Positions 12,081 through 64,000 are shown, counted from the stretch's first letter. The stretch is 64,000 nt of DNA from Ashinkailepas kermadecensis (GCA_034440615.1 JAOTOM010002925.1:60396-124395), one strand, 5' to 3'. Program-made: numbers and translations. The notes: generated from the letters alone by a model not told the origin.

Positions 12081-13920
12081 ACATAGTGGCGTAGTCAAGG
12101 GAGGAGAGAAAGGGGCAGCCGCCCCTTGGAGGATCAGAGTGGTCTCCAGGGCCCATCAAGGCATAGGTACAGGGTCCCCGCAAGGGCCCTTGGCCGACGG
12201 AGTGTTCTAAGCCGTGGAAGAGGGTCTTGAGCCGACCGATGGGGGCTCCTGGCCGGACGTGCAGAGCCACTGGGTCGGCTGTGGCTCACGCTGATGGAGA
12301 GGGGCTCAGATCTGACAGCGGCCCAAGCCGATAAAGAGGCCCCGAGCCACGGAGACAATCCGAGCCGACGCGGAGGGTTCCCGGTGCTACGTAAAGGGTC
12401 TCTAAACACATGGAGAGGCCGGTGCTGTTAAAAGTAGTGGCGTTTCCAAGGGGTGAAGGGGCACCCGCCCTTCTGTCGAGTCCATTGGGGCCCTCCAGGC
12501 GACCGTCCTGATGGGCAGAAATGTTAGCGATGAAAAATTTGAACGCATCTAACAGCTTATGTGGAAAGAACCCTTGATAACTGAATGCGTCTACCCTGAG
12601 GGCTAGCAAGAGACGGAAAGACAACAAAGGACCCACCTAAGAGCTGGAATGCCCATACCAGCTTGAAAGAGCAGTCTCAGCTGGAGTGGGTCCCTAACAA
12701 CTGAAGAATAATAATGGCATAAGAGGGCCAGAGAAGGCTGGGATGCTCTTTGAATTTGAAAGGACCCCTGAGGGATGAATAGGACCCCAAGGACCTGAAG
12801 AAGACTAGTGATGGCCCATGGCTCAGATCTGAAATTCCTCCGAGATGAGAGCTAGACAAGTCTATTGAGGACTGTGATAGGCCCCTACAAGCAGGAGAGA
12901 GCCCTGAAGGATGAAAAGGATTTCGTGAGAGTCAAAGAGGACTGTACTGAGATTATCCTGAGTTTGAGAGCGACCCCTAATGGATGAACAAGGTTCCCTG
13001 AGAGGTAAAAATTCCCCTGTTGGGTGGCGATTGAAGTGAGGGATACGGAGGACCAGCCTTAGAGTTAGAATATTCTTGAAACCACAAGAGCTGTCGATAA
13101 CTAGGAAGGGCCCCTAGCAGCTTAAGAGGGACCTTCAGGGCTAACAGAGCCCCATGAGAGCTAAGAACAGTCCCTAAGGCTAACGATGATTGTGAGAAAT
13201 ACAGAGGGCCAATGTCAGAGCTAGAAAGCTCTTGAAGCTAGAATGACTGTTAAAGAATGGGAAGGGCCCCTAACAGCCGGAGCGGACCCCTGACCATTGA
13301 ACATGGTCACTGAGCGCTAGAAGGGACTGGACTGGGATGCCCTAAGGGCTTGGAAGGGTTTCTATGAGAAGAACAGGGATCCCTGAGATCCAAAGAGAGT
13401 CCCTAAGGTCTCGATGGTTGTGAAGAATACTGACAGCCAGTTTCAGAGCTAGAATGTCATTGCTAACTCGAAAGACCGTCAAGGTCTGCGGGTCCCCTGA
13501 GAGCTAGAGCAGACCGCACTGTAATGCTCCTGAGGCTTGGGAGGAACATTGAGGGATGAACAGAGCCACCTAGGAACTAATAAGAGTTCTGAGAGTTGGC
13601 GATGTTTGCTAGAAATTGTGAGGCCTGTTTCAGAGCTTTCAGGATTCCCTGGAAAGCTAGTCAAGTTTGTCGAGGACTGAGAATGGTCCATGAAAGGTGG
13701 AGAGGGCTCCTGGCGGATGAATAGGTCCCCTGAGAGCCAGAGAGGACTGGATTTGGATGTTCGTGAGCTTTGGGATGGGCACCTGGGGGATCGGTCCCTC
13801 TGAGAGCTAAGATAGTCCTTGAGAACTGGCGATGGGTGCGCGGAATACTGATGGTCAGCCTCAGAAATACATATCTTTGAGAGCCATAAATGCTTCCAAG
13901 GACTGGGAAGGTCATCCACC
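12080..13920. repeat. Second degenerate array (gggcccctgagagctagaga-like lines)
   Basis: It begins with a tagtggcgtagtcaaggg motif at 12084 and has another agtggcgtttccaagggg at 12433. Both resemble hAT-type ends. For about 1.8 kb thereafter, loose ~28-32-bp lines alternate ggcccct, gagagct and gaagg/gaggact words. Divergence between lines is high, so the array is old. Confidence 0.55.
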
Positions 13921-15059
13921 CACCGTTCACCCACGCGTCCGATATTGCTATCGGATATATAGCACGAAAGCACGATTTATATCAACGCCTGATGACTTTC
14001 ACGACATGAAATCCATTCAACCGCTAATGTCAGATGTACCAACGTGAAGCGTGAAAGTCTGCCGCCGCGTCGCTCTGAGCGTACTCGACACCTGCCTTCG
14101 CATCTTCGTGATTATTCATGGTAGCTGATCAATGTGTGGTCGCCGCATTATTGAATATTACCAGTCGGGTGATTTGTGTACCCGTATGTGCGTACGTGTA
14201 CCCGGCTCAGGATTCATACTCCGTTCTTCTTTTTCTACTTTTCTTTTCCTCCTTTATTAATTACGCCCTCCCCTCCAACCGCTCCTTCTGGATCCGCCCC
14301 TGCCAGTCATCATGGAGTAAAATGCATCGTCTTTTCTGGATTCATTCCTTGCCACAATTATAGCTGGCCCCAAATACCTTCCCACCTCTCGTGACGACAG
14401 AGTCCCAATGACGTGAATCTAGTATAATTTGGCAGCTCTATGGTGTTCCTCAGGATATGAACTATGCTCATCCTTCTTGGTATTAGTGCAGGACGTCGGG
14501 GGTGTTTTGTTTTGACGTTTGGTGAGAGAGAAGTGTGCTGTGCGAGTCGGGAGTGTTCTTGATCAGCAACAAATCGAAGTTGACTTACCCGAGGTGAGTA
14601 AGATTGGATTCGCATCTGAACTTTATGTTCTTAACGCATTGTGAATCACTTCTCCCAGGGGCGCACCGCCTTCATTTTCCAGGTGTCGTCTGGCCCCAGG
14701 AGCGCAGGAGCGATTGCTACGTCAGACAGGGGGGAAGTCAGTTAACCCCCTGTCAAAATTATATGGGTCAAGACTATTCTTTTGACCATCGAATTCTGTA
14801 CTGGACATCAGAGGGTCAGGGGTCGCCCATGGACTGGGGAACCTCCATGGCTGTACCTAATTTCAGTACATTTGTGCTCTAAGGTGTTTTACCTATGAAT
14901 TCTTTGAATTTATCATTCCAATGCAATGTTTGTGAACGTGACTAATATCATGGGACTGCTTATTTTCTGTGGAAATCCTTACTTTTCAAGTTGTGAGCAA
15001 AATAACACCAAAAAAGGGGCTTTGAATTTGGTAATATAGCATAAAAAGAAATGTTTAAA
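13921..15059. other. AT-richer intergenic DNA, no gene supported
   Basis: Contains only short open frames without domain content. Segments near 14240-14330 and 14700-14870 look like old repeat fragments but have no defined ends. Confidence 0.35.
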
Positions 15060-15400
15060 ACTATTTTATAATGCAGCATAACCTAACCTAGCCTAGCCTA
15101 ACCACCCATTGGAGAAAGAAAATCAAAAAATATATTTTCAAAAAGTTAAAGCAATTCATTTTCTAAAAAATGTATACATTAAAAAAGCCTCACCCAACCT
15201 AACCTAACCTAACCTGACAAGCTGCTTTTGAAGAAGAAGATTTCAAATTCTTTTTTCAAAACAGTTTTGAGAAAAAAATCCAACTTAAAAACCTAAACTG
15301 ACCAAACCGAACACATTTGTTTGCTTTATGGAGGCAAATATGTATAAAAATGTGTCATGTTACCACCTTAAAGCACAATAATACCCTAGTTTCATTGTAA
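15060..15400. repeat. CCTAACC-rich dispersed repeat, copy 1
   Basis: Clusters of aacctaaccta and ccaacctaacctaacctaac alternate with AT-rich spacers and end near gcacaataatacc. A second, diverged copy with the same word order is at 20560-21165. CCTAA/TTAGG is the usual arthropod telomere unit. Confidence 0.7.
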
Positions 15401-16655
15401 CAACACTGCATTTTACTCTCATATGAAACATCACTTCAATCTAGCATTGTATGAGTATGCTTAGTTATATATTATAAAAAATGTATCTGAGTAGAAAACC
15501 ATTCATGTGGCATCAGTATAATAGTCAAATAATGCAGCATTAACTGGTGTGAACACATTAAATGTTGCTTCTCTTGATTACTTATGGTATCATAAGATTA
15601 AAAACTATGCATGAGGGCCTTGTGTAAAGCTACAACAGTGACAAAGCAAAGGTAAACTATGTGCCCAACTATGTCACTCCCATTCAACATTAACAATGAT
15701 AATTCTGAAATAGTCTGCTTCAAGAAACATATGCCTAATTCATGAGGTAACTGTTTAAGTTGCACATACTTAGGACCTTCAGGCAAAAAAGGTGTTCTTT
15801 CATTCCAGAGAACTGGCTTAAGAAGAACCTGTTATGCTGGCACAATTATGCCACTTAACATTTCCCCAATTCAGAGTTACCCTCTGTTTCCCCCCTAGCT
15901 CAGCTTCGTAATTCATCTCATGGGTGTAACTTTGTATGTTTTGAGGAGGGCACTTGTGGGAGGGCCCCTATATTGGCTGTTCCCCCTCCTTCCCAGTAAA
16001 TTCAACTTTTTATATGGGACACTATGTGGTATGCCCCCCCCAATTCATTTGTGCCTGCTCATTGCCTTAACCCATGATTCATCTGATGATAACCATAAAT
16101 ATTACCAGTGCTGTTGGGAGCACTGGGATGACATGAATTATACATTCTGGTCCAAGCTTCCTAGTGCTCAAATAACTAATGAGCACTGGGATGAAAGGCA
16201 GGATTGATTTACTGCTCTGTAAAACTTTAAATGTACTGCACAGTACCTGAGAATGGCATAAATAGTGACAAAGTAAACTTCTGTTCTCACCTGGTTGGCT
16301 CCCCATATACTCAAGCATCACTCACCCAGAGATGAGTTCCGTGCCCGATGAGGGGAGCCCGTATCTGCAGGTACGCCAGTCCCCTAGATTAAGGAAAATA
16401 TTGTTATCAGATAGTCAGGGCAAGACACAGGAACTGGAAAGTGTACCTTAAGCAGAATTTGTATGCTTAGAGTAGCCACTACATTCTGCTAATATTTTGC
16501 TGTCAGTCAAGATTTCTGAAAAAAAATAGAGAGATTAAATACAGAGATTGAATACAGAGATTGAATGGAGATATATAGAGATCTCTATATTCTGAATATA
16601 GAGAAGTTAATGTTTGACTACTCGTTAACATGACTACTCGTCATGTTTGATTAGT
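15401..16655. other. AT-rich intergenic DNA with old repeat pieces
   Basis: No gene is recognised. The part 15890-16060 (gggagggcccct, ccccctccttccc, gcccccccc) resembles decayed mobile-element ends. Positions 16520-16600 carry a small gagattgaatacag repeat. Confidence 0.4.
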
Positions 16656-16659
16656 ATAT

Positions 16660-17520
16660 TATTATGGTTAATCTATTCAATATATTCATGCAACAATGTG
16701 CAGAGATTTGAGTGCAATGCAGCTTTAAATGCACCCGGGTCTGTTAAGGTTACTACATCATTAGGCAATGAGTTCAAAGTGGCACAACATCTGAGGCTAA
16801 AAAATATCTTCCTACAATCCACTGATGCATGCCTGTGAGCCAATTTCAGTTAGTGTCCACGTGTGTTCACCAATGGTGCCAGCACAAACATGTCAGGGAT
16901 CTTAATGGCAGAATGACCATGAAAAATCTTCAAACATTTGATAATGTCTGCTCGAATCAATCTACCTTTCACCGAGTACAGACCTAGTTTCCGTAATCTG
17001 GCACCATAATCCAGACCTTCCATCCCCTCTATGTTTTGTGTCCACCTTCTCTGTACTGATTCTAGTCACCTCAAATCACCTATGTAACCTGTATTCCACA
17101 CACACGATGCAAACTCCAAAAGAGGCCTGACATGAGTAATGTATAGGGTTTTCATAAATTCAGGAGAACGACATAAAGTAGAACTTAGTAGGTTGCTGGC
17201 CAGACTTCCAGCTTTCTGTACTATACCAGCAATGTGTTGATGGAAACACAAGTTTTTATCTACTGTGATACCTAGCTCAGTATGCATCTCAACAAAGCTT
17301 ACCTGAAATCCATCTAGGTAATAATGTGCATAAGGGCCAAGATTTGTCAAGTCATATGACCCATGGTGTGCTTTGAGAACTGCACATTTTTTGGAGTTCA
17401 TTGCTAGTCCCCATGACTTGGCAATACTAACCAGTACTGCCAGTACATCATGAACACTTGGTAATATTGTTATGATTTGTATCCTCTGCTCATAATTTAG
17501 CCAATACTAATTGGTGTCAC
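16660..17520 (-). pseudogene. Jockey/CR1-type LINE relic (end of ORF2)
   Basis: Reading the minus strand, the post-catalytic part of a reverse transcriptase is clear: MNSKKCAVLK, ELGITVDKNLCFHQHI, VRPLLEFASCVWN, then a region with VQRRWTQNIEG, LRKLGLYSVKGRLIRADIIK and RGH followed by a stop and KLAHRHASVDCRKIFFSLRC. This order (KC.V, LG...D..L.F..H, VRP.LE.AS..WN, LYS..GR..R.D) marks Jockey/CR1-like elements. The catalytic YADD region is absent and at least one nonsense codon is present. Confidence 0.8.
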
Positions 17521-18404
17521 CAATCAAAAGCACCTGAAAAGAAGATATTCATTATAATTCTGGAAATAAATAGGTATTGTATTATACAAAGATGATGAAG
17601 TAACAGACAAATGATATATTAAGGTGTATCATATGTTTTAGACAGACATAATTTACATGTAGATCTCCCTAGTCATTTTTTCTTACATCCTCCCCAACAC
17701 AAAAACCTGCTTGCTGTAAAAAACATAAATAAATATTGTATGCTGTTTTTGGTACTTGTACATTTGCCCCCCAGACTAAATTCAGTATCTGATATGCAGT
17801 ATCATGACTGCAAAAGTTGATTGGTATAACACAAAGCTGCATCTTCTCTACTAAAGTGAAACTCATGGCAGTGCTGACAAAATCAAGGTCATAACTTCAA
17901 TTGCATTGCTAGTCCCCATGACTTGGCAGTACTAACCAGTACTGCCAGTACATCATGAACACTTGGTAATATTGTTATGATTTGTATCCTCTGCTCATAA
18001 TTTAGCCAATACTAATTGGTGTCACCAATCAAAAGCACCTGAAGAGAAGATATTCATTATAATTCTGGAAATAAATAGGTATTGTATTATACAAAGATGA
18101 TGAAGTAACAGACAAATGATATATTAAGGTGTATCATATGTTTTAGACAGACATAATTTACATGTAGATCTCCCTAGTCATTTTTTCTTACATCCTCCCC
18201 AACACAAAAACCTGCTTGCTGTAAAAAACATAAATAAATATTGTATGCTGTTTTTGGTACTTTACATTTGCCCCCCAGACTAAATTCAGTATCCGGTATG
18301 CAGTATCATGACTGCAAAAGTTGATTGGTATAACACAAAGCTGCATCTTCTCTACTAAAGTGAAACTCATGGCAGTGCTGACAAAATCAAGGTCATAACT
18401 TCAA
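17399..18404. repeat. 505-bp direct tandem duplication
   Basis: The block starting cattgctagtccccatgac at 17399 is repeated at 17904 with only a handful of substitutions and a 2-bp indel (gtacttgtacatt vs gtactttacatt). The duplication includes the 5' piece of the LINE relic. High identity indicates a recent event. Confidence 0.95.
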
Positions 18405-18530
18405 TATTTCAGAAGGTTCCACCAATGGTTGTGTTATATGGCATATTTGTACTCATTTAGGTACCTACATGTACAGGTAATGTGAGGTGGTCAAAAACAT
18501 TGAAAATACAAGGAGCATGCTTTATATAAA

Positions 18531-18965
18531 GTGTACCTAGCAGTGGATTCAGCACCTTCCTTTGGGAGGTGATACTGATGAGATTGTCTATGGTAGCGCA
18601 ATGGGTATGATGGGAGGAGTTTGTAATTGTTGAGTGTGTTATGCAATAGCAAGTGAGTCTCTTATTAAGTCTAAATGCTTTATAACTTTATATAGGGTGT
18701 ACCTAGCAGTGGATTCAGCACCTTCCTTTGGGATGTGATACTGATGAGATTGTCTATGGTAGCGCAATGGGTATGATGGGAGGAGTTTGTAATTGTTGAG
18801 TGTGTTATGCAATAGCAAGTGAGTCTCTTATTAAGTCTAAATGCTTTATAACTTTATATAGGGTGTACCTAGCAGTGGATTCAGCACCTTCCTTCGGGAT
18901 GTGATACTGATGAGACTCTCTATGGTAGCACAATGGGAGTGTGTTATGCAATAGCAAGTGAATTG
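18531..18965. repeat. 166-bp tandem repeat, about 2.5 copies
   Basis: gtgtacctagcagtggattc starts at 18531, 18697 and 18863, an exact 166-bp period. The third copy loses an internal segment around the gtatgatgggaggag stretch. Confidence 0.93.
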
Positions 18966-19239
18966 GTGCTAGATAGGCTGCGATATATAGCTTCTTAGGA
19001 ACTTGAGGTAAGGGATTGATTGGGGTGAGAGTATGTGCATTTCTAGTACCTTTTCCAGATAGGCTTAACCCAGATGGGCCCCTGTGGCTCTTATTAAGCC
19101 TTAACACTTTATGACTTTATGACTTTAAGCTAAAGCCATGTGAAATCCGTATGTAGCTGAATTATCTGCACAGAAAACGGTAATAACGAAATCATTGGTA
19201 AGTCCTAAGCATATTTGTTTGGCCTGAAATGTTTATTTG

Positions 19240-19500
19240 TGGTGCTCATCCCCACCATTATAGGATAGAGAGCAATGCACATGCTTTAGAGGGCTCCTCG
19301 CCGACATTGTAGTGTAGACGGCCCATGTCCGACTTCAGACAGTAACTTGCCGACCTAATATGACCCCTCCGAATTATGGCGCCACTCTCCAACTTTCGAT
19401 GGCCCCTCTCGGTTTTCAGACAACCCCTATTGGAGCTCAGGCGGCCCCTTTAGATGGTTTCGCACTTTAGATGGCCGCTCGCAAGATGCACATCCCTGAA
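19240..19500. repeat. Short degenerate array (ggcccctctcggttttcaga lines)
   Basis: Loose ~25-bp lines alternate ggcccct, ccgac and tttaga words, similar in style to the arrays at 3960-6240 and 12080-13920. Confidence 0.45.
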
Positions 19501-19569
19501 TACAGTTGGCCATTTTCAGTTCAGAAGAGGAACCTTGGGTTCATTTATAACGCATTAAGCTGCTAGGTC

Positions 19570-19700
19570 ACATAGTGTCGCCAACCTCTCACGCCGATTG
19601 GTCGCGGGTGGACTCGGTAATCTCGCCGGTTGTGGGATTCGAACCCACAGTCATATGGTCAAGAGCCCAACGCCCTACCGACTGGGCGCAAATTGACCCT
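19570..19700 (-). mobile_element. tRNA-derived SINE, Lys(CTT)-like head
   Basis: The minus strand reads an A-box-like cagtcggtagggcg, a CTCTTGA anticodon-loop-like heptamer, and the B box gggttcgaatccc, followed by the body phrase accaatcggcgtgagaggtt shared with the SINEs at 20187, 27933 and 36033. The tRNA part is not a functional gene, because its stems are mismatched and it runs directly into the SINE body. Confidence 0.75.
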
Positions 19701-20186
19701 GGTAGTCGATACACCCCTAAACTACAATTCATCATCACCCTACTGACTGAGCTATTGCAATGCCCGTTTCATTTCAGTTCCGGCCACTTACTCATGCCTT
19801 AGAAGGCCTCAGCCTTTTTTTATCAGGCTGCGGTAAGCTACAGAAGTACATACTTTGAAAATCGCAACGAACATGAAATTCCAAATGTGGACAGAGTCGT
19901 CCACGCCAATGAATTGACCTTTTGGTACTTGTTACGTCATAGTCTCTCGCATGGGGTGATCTGTAAGCATGTTGGTGCATAAAGATGGAAAATTAATCAG
20001 TCTATAGATATCAACACTGTCGGCTGCTCCGATTGTTCGTTTGGAAATTATCGGAACACGATTGAGGAGGAAACATTTACTGTCCAGGAGGTCGCAGTTC
20101 AACTGGTGCGGCATGAATTTATGCGGCATGAATTTATGCCCCATGAAGTATGAATGAGGGGGATACTTTCACACCCACTAACTTGT

Positions 20187-20360
20187 TGGTTGGTTATTGG
20201 TTTTACGACACGTCGACCGTTGAGTCATGTAGCGTCGCCAATCTCTCACGCCGATTGGTCGCGGGCGAAGAGTAGCTAGCGACTGGTGAGACTCGAACCC
20301 ACAACCTTTCGATTGTGAGACGAGCATCTTACCCCTAGACCACTCGTCCCCCCCCTCCCA
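20187..20360 (-). mobile_element. Full-length tRNA-Val-like SINE with 11-bp target duplication
   Basis: On the minus strand: gacgagtggtctaggggtaa (A box), ctcgtctcacaatcg (CAC anticodon position), ggttgtgggttcgagtctca (B box), a body with tcgcccgcgaccaatcggcg, and a tail gtcgtaaaaccaataaccaa. Both sides carry cactaacttgt (20176-20186 and 20361-20371). This is an intact, fairly young insertion. Confidence 0.9.
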
Positions 20361-20371
20361 CACTAACTTGT

Positions 20372-20559
20372 GTGCTAGATGAGACTCAGATGAGCGATCA
20401 ATGTCATCATATAGCCCTTTCCGTAAGCTCTAGCAGCGAAGTTGCTGCATACTTTCCTCCCCTCCGTGACCGTCCGTTGCGACGCTGTTGGTCGCTGCGG
20501 CGTCTCTCAGTCGCAGCACGAATATGAAGGGTATATTTTTGGTCATATCACAGATACCA
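20372..20559. other. Spacer, nothing recognised
   Basis: No repeat or coding signal is visible. Confidence 0.3.
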
Positions 20560-21200
20560 GATATTATATTGGCTTAAACTGTGGTATGCATATAGATAAT
20601 GCTGTATGATATCACATGTATTCCGGTGCTGTTAAAACTTTATTTTGCGGGACTTCTTCAAAATGTCAAAAATTAATTCTCAAGTATCAAAATGCCAAAA
20701 TGATGCAAAATTTTGACCAACTTGGGTTTAAACTTACCACCTGGTCTTGTCTCATGCTGCAAGGTGATTGAACTGTTTTTGTGCTTTTTAAAATAAATTA
20801 CCTATAGACACATATTCAACATTTCTCCTTATTTTTATTAATTGTTGTTAAAAATAGAATATAACCTAACCAACCTAACCTCCCATGTAAGAATTTTTAA
20901 CGTCATCTTTAAAGAAATGGAAAAAATTCGAACTTGTTTTTGTCACAAATTTTCAAACAAATAAAACTGAACTCAACATGTTTTTGACGAAAAAACACTT
21001 TTTTAACATTTAAAAAACAAATAAAATACCTAACCTAACCAACTTTAATCCCCTTTGTTTTCATCACGGAGGTAAAATGTATGTAAAACCTGCCTTGTAA
21101 ATGGCTCAAAGCACAATAATACCAAAAATCAACCAATTCTAACATAACCTAACCTTCTCAGGTGAAAAGTTACATTTTTCTCAAAACTTTCTGATATAAA
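20560..21200. repeat. CCTAACC-rich dispersed repeat, copy 2
   Basis: Same architecture as 15060-15400: aacctaaccaacctaacc, AT-rich spacer, cctaacctaacc, ggaggtaaaatgtatgtaaa, gcacaataatacc and another cctaacc cluster. Confidence 0.7.
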
Positions 21201-21305
21201 TAACCTACTTTTAAGTCAAATCTTAGTCTGCTCATTTTCAGGTACTTAATTGAATCGAGTAACTTCGGTTGTGGCGTTTTAGTACTTTATAATTACAATG
21301 GTAAA

Positions 21306-21400
21306 TGTGGATCTGCCTGTACACCATGGGATGTTTAATAGGTGTGGATCTGCCTGTACACCATGGGATGTTTAGTAGGTGTGGATCGGCCTGTCTGCCA
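21306..21400. repeat. 37-bp tandem repeat, 2.5 copies
   Basis: tgtggatctgcctgtacacc starts at 21306, 21343 and 21380 (the third copy with a substitution), an exact 37-bp period. Confidence 0.9.
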
Positions 21401-21569
21401 TGTCATTTTCCTGGAATTTCTGTTCCTCTTGCACTTCTGAAACTGGTTTCGAGGTATTCGTTAATGTTATAAACACCCGACATCTTACTGGCAAGTCCAT
21501 CTATTATGAACTGGCTTGAAGCTGAATCGTACCGAACCATGTGTATAACAACTGTCTTGGATTCGCACG

Positions 21570-22130
21570 CATCTGACGGTGTGGACGTATGTCGTGTGAT
21601 GGGAGAACGTGTGACGATGTGGACGTATGTCGTGTGATGGGAGAACGTCTGACGGTGTGGACGTATGTCGTGTGATGGGAGAACGTCTGACGATGTGGAC
21701 GTATGTCGTGTGGTGGGAGAACGTGTGACGATGGTGGAGAATGTTGACGATGTGGACGTATGGGAGAATCTGACGGTGTGGACGTATGTCGTGTGATGGG
21801 AGAACGTCTGACGATGTGGACGTATGTCGTGTGGTGGGAGAATGTCTGACGGTGTGGACGTGTGATGGGAGAAAGCATGACGGTGTGGGTGTGTGAAGTG
21901 TGATGGGAGAATGTCTGACGGTGTGGACGTGTGATGGGAGAAAGCATGACGGTGTGGGTGTGTGAAGTGTGATTGGAGAATGTGTGATGATGTGGACGTG
22001 TGGCGTGTGATGGGAGAATGTGTGATGTGTGATGGGAGAATGTATGACGGTGTGTACGTATGATGTGTGATGAGATAATATGTGATGGTGTGTACATGTG
22101 ATGGGGGAATGTGTGACGTGTGAGCGCGTG
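21570..22130. repeat. 38-bp minisatellite upstream of Gdh
   Basis: The unit is gacgtatgtcgtgtgatggg followed by agaacgtctgacggtgtg. It is regular to about 21850 and then increasingly variable (gtgtgatgggagaatgtgtg lines). Confidence 0.9.
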
Positions 22131-22139
22131 ACATGAGCA

Positions 22140-22805
22140 CGCGTGACTGCGCCATGAGGTGTGTACGTGTATGTGTATGTGTGCGTGACATGTGTACGTG
22201 TGTGGGTACGTATATGTGTACATGAAGTGTGTACATGACGTGTTCGTGTATGTGTACATGACATGTGTATGTGTATGTGTACGTGACGTGTGTACGTGTG
22301 TATGTACGTGTATGTGTGCATGAAGTGTGTACGTGACTTGTGTACGTTTACGTGACGTGTGTACGTTTACGTGACGTGTGAACGTTTACGTGACGTGTGT
22401 ACGTGTATGCATATGTTGCGTGTGTACGTTGTGTCTGTGTGTGACGTGTGTACGTGACATGTGTAGATGATGTGTGTACGTGACGTGTGTACGTGTATGC
22501 ATATGTTGCGTGTGTACGTTGTGTCTGTGTGTGACGTGTGTACGTGACATGTGTAGGTGATGTGTGTACGTGACGTGTGTACGTGATGTGTGTACGTGAC
22601 GTGTGTACGTGACATGTGTAGGTGACGTGTGTACGTGACGTGTGTACGTGACGTGTGTACGTGACGTGTGTACGTGACGTGTGTACGTGACGTGTGTACG
22701 TGACGTGTGTACGTGACGTGTGTACGTGACGTGTGTACGTGACGTGTGTACGTGACGTGTGTACGTGACGTGTGTACGTGACGTGTGTACGTGACGTGTG
22801 TGACC
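22140..22805. repeat. 13-bp TGACGTG-bearing array abutting Gdh exon 1
   Basis: The unit gtgtacgtgacgt is perfect from about 22600 to 22800 and imperfect before that. Every unit carries TGACGTG (a bZIP ATF6/XBP1 or half-CRE type word) and overlapping ACGTG. The array ends about 20 bases before the Gdh ATG, so it occupies the promoter or 5' UTR position. A regulatory role is inference only. Confidence 0.93.
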
Positions 22806-22824
22806 GTGTGCCGCAGAGGCAGCC

Positions 22825-63061
<40,237 letters not shown>

Positions 63062-64000
63062 GTACGTGTCGCCAGGCGCCAGTGTCGGTGTGTGTGGCCC
63101 GGCGCCAGTGTCGGTACGTGTCGCCCGGCGCCAGTGTCGGTGTGTGTGGCCCGGCGCCAGCGTCGGTGTGTGTCGCCCGGCGCCAGTGTCGGTGTGTGTA
63201 GCCCGGCGCCAGTATCGGTGTGTGTGGCCCGGCGCCAGTGTCGGTGTGTGTGGCCCGGCGCCGGTGTCAGTGTCGCCCGGCGCCAGTGTCGGTGTGTGTG
63301 TGGCCCGGCGCCGAGTGTCGGTGTGTGTGGCCCGGCGCCAGTGTCGGTACGTGTCGCCCGGCGCCAGTGTCGGTTTGTGTGTGGCCCAGCGCCAGTGTCG
63401 GTGTATGTCGCCAGCGCCCGTGTCGTGTATGTGTGGCCCGGCTCCAGTGTCGGTACGTGTCGCCCGGCACCAGTGTCGGTATGTGTGGCCCGGCGCCAGT
63501 GTCGGTGTGTGTCGCCCGGCGCCAGTGTCGGTGTGTGTGTGTGGCCCGGCGCCAGTGTCGGTGTGTCGCCCGGCTCCAGTGTCGGTACGTGTCGCCCGGC
63601 GCCAGTGTCGGTGTGTGTGTGGCCCGGCTCCAGGTGTCGGTACGTGTCGCCCGGCGCCAGTGTCGGTGTGTGTCGCCCGGCGCCAGTGTCAGTGTGTGTC
63701 GCCCGGCGCCAGTGTCGTGTAGTGTGTGGCCCGGCGCCAGTGTCGGTGTGTGTCGCCCGGCGCCAGTGTCGGTGTGTGTGGCCCCGCGCCAGTGTCGGTG
63801 TGTATGTGGCCCGCGCTCCAGTGTCGGCTACGTGTCCGCCCGGCGCCAGTGTCGGTGTGTGTCGCCCGGCGCCAGTATCGGTGTGTGTCGCCCGGCGCCA
63901 GTGTCGGTGTGTGTCGCCCGGCGCCAGTGTCGGTATGTGGCCCGCGCCAGTGTCGGTGTGTGTGGCCGGCGCCAGTGTCGGTGTGTGTCGCCCGGCGCCA
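63062..64000. repeat. 26-bp minisatellite of intron 11, runs off the window
   Basis: The unit is gtgtcggtgtgtgtcgcccg plus gcgcca. Alternative units carry cggtacgtgtcgcc, identical to the exon 11 donor context, at 63112, about 63345, 63452, 63583 and 63636. Confidence 0.95.

Noticed and set aside
12025..12640. Minus-strand open frames as a gene
   Set aside because: The sequence is a degenerate array with hAT-like ends, with no conserved motif.
19630..19690. Functional tRNA-Lys gene
   Set aside because: It has mismatched stems and is joined to the same SINE body.
20280..20345. Functional tRNA-Val gene
   Set aside because: The A and B boxes are present, but the stems do not pair well, and the sequence continues into a SINE body with tail and target duplications.

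Overview
The window is eukaryotic nuclear DNA from an animal, most likely an arthropod; a crustacean is possible but not provable from the sequence. Evidence: a multi-exon gene with GT-AG introns, Penelope-like and RNase H-bearing non-LTR retroelement remnants, tRNA-derived SINEs, hAT-type and IS630/Tc1-like DNA transposon relics, two CCTAACC-rich dispersed repeats (the arthropod TTAGG telomere word), and a protein that reads as closest to insect/crustacean glutamate dehydrogenase.

Only one real host gene is visible: mitochondrial glutamate dehydrogenase (Gdh), on the + strand from the ATG at 22825 to beyond the right edge. Eleven exons were placed, and all join in frame: 22825-22935, 24083-24217, 24859-25000, 42006-42098, 46696-46803, 50932-51018, 52042-52125, 52817-52920, 53803-53919, 56244-56405 and 62962-63061. 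Together they give 1,243 nt (414 codons plus one base) spread over about 40 kb. The last ~130-140 residues, including the animal antenna region, lie outside the window.

Layout: 1-22.8 kb is repeat-rich intergenic DNA. It holds a 55-bp minisatellite, a hAT MITE, an inverted pair of composite repeats, a Penelope-like fragment, a transposase relic, a LINE relic, recent tandem duplications, SINEs, and a 13-bp TGACGTG-containing array ending just before the Gdh start codon. From 22.8 kb to 64 kb is Gdh, whose introns are largely tandem arrays. Intron 3 alone is 17 kb, with 25-bp, head-to-head 16-bp and 36-bp arrays. Intron 4 carries two LINE fragments, intron 5 a 21-bp array, intron 9 a 35-bp array, intron 10 a 5.5-kb mixed 44/25-bp array, and intron 11 a 26-bp array running off the edge.

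The most striking pattern is that several arrays are built from the gene's own splice junctions. The acceptor plus the first codons of exon 3 occur four times (61-bp period), and those of exon 9 five times (68-bp period). Copies of the donors of exons 1, 4 and 11 recur inside their introns. Exon 6 is followed 67 bp later by a diverged duplicate with its own splice sites and a 1-nt deletion. The result is a set of decoy splice sites next to a highly conserved metabolic gene.
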